From Cliona cf. orientalis (lineage: Eukaryota > Porifera > Demospongiae > Clionaida > Clionaidae), in assembly GCA_963930775.1 (NCBI GenBank), contig OZ005693.1, forward strand, positions 10,104,006-10,168,005: DNA of 64,000 bases, given 5' to 3'. Under the pieces are notes generated by a model. The model was not told the origin of the DNA, did not search any database, and saw only the letters and a program-made list of their open reading frames with translations. Both the position numbers and the translations under genes were made by a program. Positions 20,016 to 28,256 of the stretch are shown one piece after another. How positions within the stretch are numbered: position 1 is the stretch's first letter; each line of letters begins with the position of its first letter.

Positions 20016-20061
20016 TATTATTATACACAATAAAAAATTTAATGATATAGATTATGGACAC

Positions 20062-21501
20062 TTAATTTACTTTAGACACATCTATTTTCAAGCACCCATT
20101 CTGGATATACATACCTGACCTAGGAGACAGCCAAGCCAAATACATAAAGTTCCAGTATCCCAAACAATCCGGAGCAAAGTATTCAACCTCGCCTTGTACT
20201 CGAACTCCACAACTATGTGGGTGAGGAGCAAACTTAATGGTTTTCACAATGTCATGATTGTGGCGTGAATTATTTCTGACTAAATTTCTGATCTCAACAG
20301 TGATGCTTCCACAAAAAGGCCACAGTAGATAATTGTCGTATTCTCCCCTGAGGATATAGGCATAGATTGAGAGCCACTTTCCCTTTCCACGATCATCGCC
20401 ATTACAGTGAATCTTTAGGCACATTGTGTAGCCTCTGCTGTGGGTGAGAAAAGGTGGGGTGAAAATGACGGCATCGTGCTTTCGCTTATCCACAAAATCG
20501 AAGATTCTAAACTCCAAGGGAGGAACAAGCAGATCTGTGGTTGGCTGTGTCGAGCGAGAAACAATCGGATGTGGTCGCGGAAGTGGCTGACCGTACAAGT
20601 TGACTTTGGAATCAAAATGGAGTCGATCCACGCCTTCTTTCAGCGTCTGTATCTCACCGTCTCCCACGCCAATCTGAGAAGCGAAATGGCACTTTGTCGT
20701 ATCTTGAGCTCTTTGCAGATTTCCCATCTCTTCTTCCACTTTGCAAAGAGCTTCTTTGAGAGTAGCAACCTTCTCTCGAGCTGCACAGATGACAACACTT
20801 AGTCCATCGATCTCCGAATCCAACTGAGATATATTATCATCATATTTCTGCTCTACGAAGTATTTCGTGGTTTCAACCTTTGTTTGTATATCCTGGCTCA
20901 GCTTAGCGACCAAAGCGTAGTGATCTGGTAGACAGTCACTGTGATGTTGCTGCAAGTCCTTGTTCAAGACTTCTCTGGTACACCCCACAATGTTGAAAGG
21001 GCACTTGACAGACGTGTACATACAAGATTTCAAGTGTAGAGATTGATGCTGTCGCTCGTAAGTCGTACCGCACTTGCACTCAATAGGGTAGCACATGCAG
21101 GTTTCTTCGTGGTGCTTTAGACTCTGTCGCTGCACGCTAGCTCTGCAGTACTGACACGCCTCTTCAACAAATCCACACTCCTCCAAATGCGCTTCTAGTT
21201 TTTCCAATTTATCTACCCACTGGCAGCCGTTGTTCTTTATATTGCAATAGACCTTGCGGTCGTCAATATCGTTCCTGCACTTTCTATTGAAGGATGCCTT
21301 TACGTGCGGCGTTCCACATTCGCTCAGCGGGCACGGAGCTCCCTCTACTATACATGATTTACAGACGTTTCGTCCACAGCACTCCGTGAGCTGAGGATCG
21401 CGGAGAACGTTCCAGCAGACTCCACATTTGATGTAGTCGGGAGGAAGCTGCACAAAGAGGCTGCAGCTATAGCCTTTCCTCTTCTTCTCTCTTGACGCCA
21501 T
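20062..21501 (-). CDS. Class B TRAF-like RING/zinc-finger/MATH protein, B3
   Basis: An intact 479-aa frame starting MASREKKRKGYSC. It has RING (CGVC, CCGRNVCKSC, CPLSEC), zinc fingers to about residue 175, a coiled coil with an extra VGDGE insertion shared with B4, the PLPRPHPIVSR linker, and MATH with RGYTMCLKI, GKWLSIYAYI and LLWPFCGSI, ending VSKVN. I chose 21501 over the in-frame ATG at 21522 because the added residues are encoded by a foldback insertion that begins 2 bp before this start codon. It faces a class A relic downstream and C3 upstream (head-to-head, 227 bp). Confidence 0.9.
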   Translation of the reverse strand: MASREKKRKGYSCSLFVQLPPDYIKCGVCWNVLRDPQLTECCGRNVCKSCIVEGAPCPLSECGTPHVKASFNRKCRNDIDDRKVYCNIKNNGCQWVDKLEKLEAHLEECGFVEEACQYCRASVQRQSLKHHEETCMCYPIECKCGTTYERQHQSLHLKSCMYTSVKCPFNIVGCTREVLNKDLQQHHSDCLPDHYALVAKLSQDIQTKVETTKYFVEQKYDDNISQLDSEIDGLSVVICAAREKVATLKEALCKVEEEMGNLQRAQDTTKCHFASQIGVGDGEIQTLKEGVDRLHFDSKVNLYGQPLPRPHPIVSRSTQPTTDLLVPPLEFRIFDFVDKRKHDAVIFTPPFLTHSRGYTMCLKIHCNGDDRGKGKWLSIYAYILRGEYDNYLLWPFCGSITVEIRNLVRNNSRHNHDIVKTIKFAPHPHSCGVRVQGEVEYFAPDCLGYWNFMYLAWLSPRSGMYIQNGCLKIDVSKVN

Positions 21502-21502
21502 G

Positions 21503-21594
21503 TAGTCTCTTGCCCAGTGCAACCCCTCCTAGATCCTGGGCACGAATTAGTCTCGTGCCCAGTGCAGCCCCTACCTAGATCCTGGGCGAGACTA
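21503..21594. mobile_element. Foldback element immediately 5' of the B3 start codon
   Basis: About 92 bp starting TAGTCTC and ending GAGACTA, with an internal direct repeat of TGCCCAGTGCA-CCCCT and CTAGATCCTGGGC. The termini match those of the 50-bp palindrome at 22744. It lies where paralogues have ordinary leader, so the B3 5' UTR has been replaced. Confidence 0.6.
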
Positions 21595-21728
21595 GTCAAA
21601 GCAAGCTAGCTGAGGGTTCCGCCCCCAAAAATGAATGGGTGTGGCTGGACCGCCCCCTAATACACCAGGAATCAATGACCAGTGCGCATGTGCATTACTA
21701 AGAGGGTTGGAGACCACACCCATTGTTA

Positions 21729-22574
21729 ATGAAAAAGGTGATGGAGTGCAGTGCGAGGGTAGAAGAGCTGTTGCAGAAGAACCTGAGTCTAGGAGTCGAA
21801 CTCAAGAACTTCAAGGCTACCAGTGAAGAGAGGTCGAGGCAGGTTTCTCTCCAGGTTGATCAAAAGCTTGATGCCAGTAGCAATGAACTAAAGTGCCTCC
21901 AGGAAGATAGTGATGGCTTGCTTGCCAAAGCAATGTGTTTCAATGAGGAAGTCCAGGTATTGGAAGAAGCACAGAAGACACAGTTTAGTCAAGTGGATGA
22001 AAAGGTAGAAAAAGAGGGTCTAGCAGTTGCACAGATGGGAGGTTCACTCACACATCTGCGTGATGCCTTGATGATCAAGAATGATCCTGACAGACGGTTC
22101 CTCACTCCTCCAGTCACTTTCACTCTGGATAACTTTCATGAGAGAAAAGACAACAATGAATTCTGGCTGAGTCCTTACTTTTACTCTCACAAGTATGGTT
22201 ACAAGATGCAGCTGAAAGTATTCCCAAACGGAACAGGGGAAGGAGCGGGGACACACATCTCCATATTTGTACTTATTGTACCTGGTGAATTTGACGACTT
22301 TCTTACGTGGCCATTCTGTGGAAATATAACTGTCCACCTGATCAATCAGCGTAAAAATGGGCGCAGTGTGGTACATAAGGTCAACTACACAACAGTGGAC
22401 AACCTCTGTTACAGAGAGAGACCACTTCATGACGTTGACGACGCAAATCGTATGGGATGGGGAACATTTACGCTCATTGCTCATGCTGAGCTAGGAGAAG
22501 AGAGGGAATACCTCAAGAACAACTGTTTATCATTTTGTGTTTGGAATATTGCCACGTTTACTCAGCACCATTAA
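21729..22574 (+). CDS. Class C TRAF-like protein (coiled coil + MATH), C3
   Basis: An intact intronless frame of 281 aa (MKKVMECSARVEELLQKN). The coiled coil runs to about residue 110. The linker IKNDPDRRFLTPP leads into MATH with FTLDNFHERKDNNEFWLSPY, YGYKMQLKVF, GTGEGAGTHISIF, GEFDDFLTWPF and a C-terminus ending TQHH. It is divergent from B3 and followed in the same direction by A3, so C3, A3 and B4 form the best-preserved C> A> <B module. RING-less TRAF-C proteins can compete with full-length TRAFs for receptor tails or mix into trimers; either role here is inference. Confidence 0.88.
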   Translation: MKKVMECSARVEELLQKNLSLGVELKNFKATSEERSRQVSLQVDQKLDASSNELKCLQEDSDGLLAKAMCFNEEVQVLEEAQKTQFSQVDEKVEKEGLAVAQMGGSLTHLRDALMIKNDPDRRFLTPPVTFTLDNFHERKDNNEFWLSPYFYSHKYGYKMQLKVFPNGTGEGAGTHISIFVLIVPGEFDDFLTWPFCGNITVHLINQRKNGRSVVHKVNYTTVDNLCYRERPLHDVDDANRMGWGTFTLIAHAELGEEREYLKNNCLSFCVWNIATFTQHH

Positions 22575-22691
22575 TTTAGTTGCTGTTGTAGTAGACTGCT
22601 AGAGTAGTCTCAGATTTGATACCATTAACATCTTATCTCTACTCCTAATCAGTTGTAATATTCACCACCCCAACCCTTGATCTACCCTGCA

Positions 22692-22701
22692 GGAATTTCC
22701 C
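22692..22701 (-). promoter_or_regulatory. kappaB-like site upstream of A3
   Basis: The minus strand reads GGGAAATTCC, in the same flanking context as the site before A1 (CTGCAG...CAGGTG). Confidence 0.4.
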
Positions 22702-22743
22702 AGGTGCTTCCCCTACTATTGTGCCAGTAGCGTGCACAGAGGT

Positions 22744-22793
22744 TAGTCTCGCGGCGCCGCCCCTTCACAAGAAGGGGCCGCGCCGCGAGACTA
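22744..22793. mobile_element. 50-bp GC-rich micro-foldback insertion with 9-bp target duplication
   Basis: A near-perfect palindrome (TAGTCTCGCGGCG...CGCCGCGAGACTA, short CACA loop) flanked by perfect 9-bp direct repeats CACAGAGGT (22735-22743 and 22794-22802). The matching region before A1 (about 9255-9270) has one copy of the target and no palindrome, which gives the empty site. Confidence 0.8.
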
Positions 22794-22870
22794 CACAGAG
22801 GTGTGGCTCATCTACATAATACGCAATAGCAAGGGCTTATAGACCCCAAAGGGTGGCAATAGTTATCAAC

Positions 22871-24523
22871 ATGGCGGGGAGGCAGAATGGCGTGGAGAAA
22901 CCAACTGAATTAGATTTGGACCTTCAATCCCCCGATGATCATGAAGTGAAAGAAAAGGTGAAGGCAGATCCCGATGATGATCATGAAGTGAAAGAAAAGG
23001 TGAAGGCAGATCCCGATGGAACCCCTCCCACTTTTGGCCAAGATATCAGACCCCCTCGAGCTCGGAACGGTCCAGCTGGAGAGAAGGGGAGAGTAGATCT
23101 ACAGCAGCGCATCGCCGAGCACCCCAGACCAATACTGAAGAAAAGCAGCCAGAGTATGGCTCCTGATATGAACAATCGTAGCTGGCAATTCGTGGAGGAT
23201 CATAGCCAGAATGATATAATGTTGTGTAAAATCTGCCTGGATGTGCTGGTGGCACCACACCTTATCACATGCTGTGGGGAGTGTGTCTGTAAAAAGTGCA
23301 TCGACAGTCATCAACAGAGAGAAGCTGCCATACGAGAAGATAGGAAGCCACGTTGTCCTTTCTGTCGAAAAACTGAATTCAGGCTCATCGAAAACTTGGA
23401 CCTCAAGAAATCGATCGAGAAACTCAGAGTGTATTGTCTCTACCGAGAGAGTGGTTGCATGTGGTCCGGTAAGCTACAAGAGGGAGAGGCTCATCTCCAG
23501 GAATGTGCATTTTGTCCCATCGATTGCCCGAATGGATGCTGTGAATACGGCAAAATCGAACGACGTAACTTACCCAGACATTTGGCTGAATGCCCCATGC
23601 AAATTGTGGAGTGCTCATTTGAACGTATCGGTTGCAAATCAAAGGATCCACTTCCACGAAAAGAAGTCCAGGTTCACTCCAATAGAGATATTCATGATCA
23701 TCTCCTTTTATTGGCTCGATCCAATATTCGACTGTATGAAGAGTGCGACATCACACATGCCACTCTCCGTTCAAGTCACGATGAAATGATGAAAGAGAAA
23801 ATTGCGAAAATTAAAGCGCAAAAACAAGAACTTGCTTCTCTAGAACAGACCACTGAGTTGCTTGAAGCCAACCTTCTAGATGTAACACAGAAAGTCAACA
23901 CTCTGAAAGAGACAGAAGATACGAAAAGAGAAAGGTGTTCTGCCCAGCTCAGCGCTAACAATGACGAGGCCAGGAAACTTCAAGATATCTGTCAAGCAAC
24001 CCTCACTGAAGTTCAAGCCCTTCCAATACCACAAGCTACCGGTATACTCTGTCCTCCAGTGACCTTTACCATCGACAATTTTACCTTGAGAAAGAACGCT
24101 GATGAAGAGTGGATTAGTCCTCCATTTTATACTCATCATGGTGGCTACAAGATGTGCTTAGCAGTACACCCGAATGGATATCCAGAAGCGCGAGGCACTC
24201 ATGTCTCCGTCTATGCTCACATGATGTCTGGAGAGTTCGACGATCACCTGCAGTGGCCGTTTCCTGGTGCTATCATTAACGTGTCTGCTCTCAGCCAAAG
24301 AAATGAAGTTATTGGAGGAGTGTTTGGGTCGAGGGGCAATTATGGTGCCGCTCTCATGCTGACCAGTCAATGTACACTCCAAGTACGTTCACGAGTATAC
24401 GATGGTAGTTACGGCCAAGGGTATGGGCAACAGCAATACATCCCTCACCGCATTCTCAATCAATACTTAGCCGGAGATGTATTCAAGATAGTCGTCTACC
24501 ATATTCAATTCCTCCCATTGTGA
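22871..24523 (+). CDS. Class A TRAF-like RING/zinc-finger/MATH protein, A3
   Basis: An intact 550-aa frame. The leader contains a tandem duplication (DDHEVKEKVKADPD twice) that A1 and A2 lack. RING at about 119-165 (CKIC, CCGECVCKKC, CPFC), zinc fingers about 189-255, coiled coil about 283-378, MATH about 393-550 (GGYKMCLAV, GTHVSVYAHMMSGEFDDHLQWPF). The RING block is almost identical to A1 and A2 at the DNA level, while the leaders differ more. It ends only 124 bp from the B4 stop, the tightest convergent pair in the window, so the 3' UTRs almost certainly overlap. Confidence 0.9.
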   Translation: MAGRQNGVEKPTELDLDLQSPDDHEVKEKVKADPDDDHEVKEKVKADPDGTPPTFGQDIRPPRARNGPAGEKGRVDLQQRIAEHPRPILKKSSQSMAPDMNNRSWQFVEDHSQNDIMLCKICLDVLVAPHLITCCGECVCKKCIDSHQQREAAIREDRKPRCPFCRKTEFRLIENLDLKKSIEKLRVYCLYRESGCMWSGKLQEGEAHLQECAFCPIDCPNGCCEYGKIERRNLPRHLAECPMQIVECSFERIGCKSKDPLPRKEVQVHSNRDIHDHLLLLARSNIRLYEECDITHATLRSSHDEMMKEKIAKIKAQKQELASLEQTTELLEANLLDVTQKVNTLKETEDTKRERCSAQLSANNDEARKLQDICQATLTEVQALPIPQATGILCPPVTFTIDNFTLRKNADEEWISPPFYTHHGGYKMCLAVHPNGYPEARGTHVSVYAHMMSGEFDDHLQWPFPGAIINVSALSQRNEVIGGVFGSRGNYGAALMLTSQCTLQVRSRVYDGSYGQGYGQQQYIPHRILNQYLAGDVFKIVVYHIQFLPL

Positions 24524-24647
24524 TGAACAATGATTGCATAAGCTAGCTTTATTACAATACAATATAATATAATATAGTCAAAATAAGATACAATACATAA
24601 TAATTATATTATTATCATAATAATAAATTTTATATATACAATACATA

Positions 24648-26087
24648 TTATTGATCCAACTTTATTTTTGACACATCTATTTTCAAACACCCATTCTGGA
24701 TGTACTTAGAATACGTGACAGGATTGTAGCTAGGAAGCAGCACGGACAAATTCATAAAGTTCCAGTATCCCAAACAGTTTGGAGCAAAGTACTCCTCGCC
24801 TTGCACTCGAACTCCGCAACTATCTGGGCGAGGAGCAAACCTTATAGTTTTCACATTATTGTAGCGTGGATTATTGAGTAAATTCCTGACCTCGATGGTG
24901 ATACTTCCACAAAAAGGCCACAGAAGATAATCGTCGTATTCTCCCCTGAGGATATAGGCATAGATTGAGAGCCACTTTCCCTTTCCACGATCATCGCCAT
25001 TACAGTGAATCTTCAGACACATTGTGTAGCCTCTATTGTGGGTGAGAAAAGGTGGGGTGAAAATGATGGCATCGTGTTTTCTCTTATCCGGAAAATCTAG
25101 GATTGTAAACGCCAAGGGAGGAACAAGCAGATCTGTGGTCGGCTGTGTTGAGCGAGAAACAATCGGATGTGGTCGTGGAAGTGGCTGACCATACAAGTTG
25201 ACTTTGGAATCAAAATGGAGTCGATCCATACCTTCCTTCAGTGTCTGTATCTCACCGTCTCCCACGCCAATCTGAGCAGCGAAATGGTACTTTGTCGTAT
25301 CTTGAGCTCTCTGCAGATTTCCCATCTCTTCCTCCCCCTTGCGAAGAGCTTCTTGAAGGGCAGCAACCTTCTCCCGGGCTACAAAGATGGCAACACTTAG
25401 TCCATCGATCTCCGAGTCCAATTGAGATATCTTATCATCATACTCCTGCTGCGTTAAGCATTTCGTGGCCTCAACCTTTGCTTGCATGTCCTGGCTCAGC
25501 TTGGCGACCAAAGCGTAGTGATCCGGTAGACAGTCACTGAGATGTTGCTGCAAGTCCTTGTTCAAGACTTCTCTGGTACACCCCACAATGTTGAAAGGAC
25601 ACTTGACAGACGTATATATACAAGATTTCAAGTGGAGAGATTGATACTGTCGCTTGTAAGTCATACCACACTTGCACTTGATAGGGTACTGCTTGCAGAT
25701 TGCTTCGTGGCGCTGTAGACTCTGTCGCTGCACACTAGCTCTGCAGTATTGACACGCCTCTTCAGCAAATCCACACTCCTCCAAATGTGCTTCTAGTTTT
25801 TCCAATTTATCTACCCACTGGCAGCCGTTGTTCTTTGAGCTGCAATAGACCATGCGGTCGTCAATATCGTTCCTGCACTTGCAATTGAAGGACGCTTTTA
25901 CGTGTGACTCTCTGCATTCAGCCAATGGACAGGGACCACCTTCTTTTATGCAGGATTTACAGACGTTTCGTCCACAGCACTCCGTGAGCTGGGGATCTCG
26001 GAGAACGTTCCAGCAGACTCCACACTTGATGTAGTCGGGAGGAAGCTGCACAAAGAGGCTGAAGCTATAGCCATTCCTCTTCGCCAT
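24648..26087 (-). CDS. Class B TRAF-like RING/zinc-finger/MATH protein, B4
   Basis: An intact 479-aa frame starting MAKRNGYSFSLF, with five codons fewer at the N-terminus than B3. RING CGVC / CCGRNVCKSC / CPLAEC, zinc fingers, a coiled coil with the VGDGE insertion, PLPRPHPIVSR linker, and MATH (RGYTMCLKI, GKWLSIYAYI, LLWPFCGSITIEV), ending KIKLDQ. The ATG at 26087 was chosen by alignment; the open frame extends further upstream through promoter sequence. A near-perfect NRF1 palindrome lies about 92 bp upstream. It is divergent from A4. Confidence 0.9.
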   Translation of the reverse strand: MAKRNGYSFSLFVQLPPDYIKCGVCWNVLRDPQLTECCGRNVCKSCIKEGGPCPLAECRESHVKASFNCKCRNDIDDRMVYCSSKNNGCQWVDKLEKLEAHLEECGFAEEACQYCRASVQRQSLQRHEAICKQYPIKCKCGMTYKRQYQSLHLKSCIYTSVKCPFNIVGCTREVLNKDLQQHLSDCLPDHYALVAKLSQDMQAKVEATKCLTQQEYDDKISQLDSEIDGLSVAIFVAREKVAALQEALRKGEEEMGNLQRAQDTTKYHFAAQIGVGDGEIQTLKEGMDRLHFDSKVNLYGQPLPRPHPIVSRSTQPTTDLLVPPLAFTILDFPDKRKHDAIIFTPPFLTHNRGYTMCLKIHCNGDDRGKGKWLSIYAYILRGEYDDYLLWPFCGSITIEVRNLLNNPRYNNVKTIRFAPRPDSCGVRVQGEEYFAPNCLGYWNFMNLSVLLPSYNPVTYSKYIQNGCLKIDVSKIKLDQ

Positions 26088-26178
26088 GGTACTTAAAGTT
26101 TTTTTTCCAAATGTAGAGCACTTGGGATCTGCCCCGATGCCCAATGAATGAATGGGTGTGGCTGGACCGCAAACTGCT

Positions 26179-26190
26179 CGCGCATGCGCA
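26179..26190. promoter_or_regulatory. NRF1-like palindrome upstream of B4
   Basis: CGCGCATGCGCA, about 92 bp upstream of the B4 start codon. Confidence 0.45.
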
Positions 26191-26234
26191 TTGACAATTA
26201 CTGTCGCCACTGAGCTACTGATCTATGTGTGCCA

Positions 26235-26480
26235 GAGCTGAGGAGGGTGCTTGAGCACCCTGGGCCCCCTTGGACACGCCACTTTGTCCAGCCTATACGG
26301 ACTGCATGTACCTCTGATATAATATTAAACATACATGTGTGTGGGTACACACACTGAAAGTTATTGTCAAGCTGATTCCTTGAGTTAAAAACTCAATTGT
26401 TTGCTACCTTCGTTATTCAACAGAGACTCCTATGCATGCTACAGTTTCACTTATTAATTCCCAGATGAGAGCTGAAAGTT
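26235..26480 (-). repeat. Inverted counterpart of the 13.87-14.14 kb spacer
   Basis: Reverse-complement match to the B1/A2 spacer over about 250 bp, including CACTTTGTCCAGCCTATACG, GTGTGGGTACACACAC and CAAGCTGATTCCTTGAGTT. Confidence 0.6.
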
Positions 26481-26561
26481 TCAAATTACACATCACTGCC
26501 ATAACTCTAATAGACAAAATTATAACTGTGTAACTTTACTTCAGGTGTACCTTACGATAAT

Positions 26562-28037
26562 ATGGAAATCCTTGAAAGATTTCAAGCTGAAAAGCAAGAT
26601 CTTGGTAAAAGCTTTCCCAAAGAGAGCTGTTCTGATAGCAGCACTGAGCCTATGCCTCATGTATCTACCAATGCCATCAACAAGCCACCAAAACTATCTA
26701 CTCGAGAGGACAGTTTACAAGAAGAATGGACATTTTTGGAAGACGTGCCAGACTATATGAAGTGCAATATAATTTGCTGTAATGTTTTTGTGTCACCTCA
26801 ACTTCTCACTTGCTGTGGCAGAAGCATCTGCCTAAGATGCATCGAAAGTCACCTACGAAGAGTGGCTTCCCTTGAAAATCAGAAGCCCTCGTGCCCAGTG
26901 TGTCGTAGCGAAGGATTTAAAATGATCGAAAACACTGCCTTAGAAGTTTGCATCAACCGGCTTAAAGTGCAGTGTCAGTATAAGAAGAATGGGTGCAAAT
27001 GGACGGGAACACTGCACAATGGAAAGATGCACCTCAAAGAATGTGATTTCTTCCCTGTGGCCTGTCCCAATAAGTGCGCTTGTGAGAAAATCCAGCGATG
27101 CGATCTGGCTAAACACATGGCAGAATGCCCCCTTCAGAGTATGAGGTGTAAGTTTGAACCCATAGGTTGTAGCATGGAGGACTTTCTTGTACGCAGAAAC
27201 GTTCATAAGCACTTGGAAAATAACATTCATCATCACCTATTTCTAGTAGCTCAGTCGAATTTGAAGATCTCTAATGAGTGCGTTGCTACATCAACGGAGC
27301 TAGAGCTCAAGTGGAGGAATAATGATAAACAGGCGGGAGAATGTATACCACTACAAAGGGAGAATCTTGCTTTGTTGAAATTCAATATTGCAATGCTGGA
27401 GGATGATTTACGAGAAAAACAACAAAGTATTGAAGGGCTCAAACAAGAAATAGCTAGGCTGGCAGAGTGCTTGGTTGAACTAAGAAAGAATAATGAACAG
27501 GAAAAGAGCAACACGACTGCCTATGATCTGACTCTTGGGCAAGTTCAGACTTTAAAAGGTCCTAAAGCCATAGGAATCTCTTCCCCTCCCGTTCTTTTCA
27601 TCATCAACTGCTTTCACAAAAGGATGACAAACATGTACAAGTGGCTGAGCAGCCCATTTTACACCCACTCTGGAGGCTATAAAATGTGCCTATCGATGAA
27701 CCCAATCGCTACCGCTAGTGAGAAAGACGATACTCTATCATTCAAGATGTGTGTTCACATGATGATGGGTGAATTCGATGATCGTCTACAGTGGCCGTTC
27801 GCTGGTGCAGTAGTATCCATCTTAGTGACAAGCAGGCACAGTAGCCAGTGTAATAAAAGTGTACACTTGGAGTTGCAGGGGGAACATACACTCCATGTAA
27901 GGTCTAAACAGATAGATGGCAGTATCAGTGAGGGATACGGCGCAGCTATGACATTTCATCAAGAAGAAATGCAATCATTCTTGGTTGGAGACCGTCTCAC
28001 TGTAATGGTGTATCGTATTCAGTTTCTACCGATTTAA
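26562..28037 (+). CDS. Class A TRAF-like RING/zinc-finger/MATH protein, A4
   Basis: An intact 491-aa frame, clearly divergent from A1-A3 and intermediate to the A6-A11 subgroup. The leader (1-60) is followed by RING (CNIICCNVF, TCCGRSICLRC, CPVC) with Arg/Ser in place of the His ligand. The first RING pair is spaced CNIIC, one residue longer than CKIC. Zinc fingers (GCKWTG, HLKEC, CPNKC, HMAEC), a long coiled coil with a Gln-rich end, and MATH (GGYKMCLSM, GEFDDRLQWPFAGA) follow, ending YRIQFLPI. A possible acceptor (TTTACTTCAG) 20 bp before the start hints at a spliced 5' UTR. It faces B5 across 219 bp. Confidence 0.9.
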   Translation: MEILERFQAEKQDLGKSFPKESCSDSSTEPMPHVSTNAINKPPKLSTREDSLQEEWTFLEDVPDYMKCNIICCNVFVSPQLLTCCGRSICLRCIESHLRRVASLENQKPSCPVCRSEGFKMIENTALEVCINRLKVQCQYKKNGCKWTGTLHNGKMHLKECDFFPVACPNKCACEKIQRCDLAKHMAECPLQSMRCKFEPIGCSMEDFLVRRNVHKHLENNIHHHLFLVAQSNLKISNECVATSTELELKWRNNDKQAGECIPLQRENLALLKFNIAMLEDDLREKQQSIEGLKQEIARLAECLVELRKNNEQEKSNTTAYDLTLGQVQTLKGPKAIGISSPPVLFIINCFHKRMTNMYKWLSSPFYTHSGGYKMCLSMNPIATASEKDDTLSFKMCVHMMMGEFDDRLQWPFAGAVVSILVTSRHSSQCNKSVHLELQGEHTLHVRSKQIDGSISEGYGAAMTFHQEEMQSFLVGDRLTVMVYRIQFLPI

Positions 28038-28256
28038 CAAACTTTTAAATTTCAATGCATAAACTTCATCATGGCATGTGGTACTAGCTACCAAGTAAAC
28101 ATCAAAATTTAATAATTACATACTATAGTCTATCTGTTTCTCTCTTTACTGTGTGCATGTATATAATTATTACAATAATTGTTGAATATTATTCAGAATC
28201 TGCATGATATTGTGAGAAAGAAAATTATTGTAACTGTACATGCTATCTCTTAGCTG

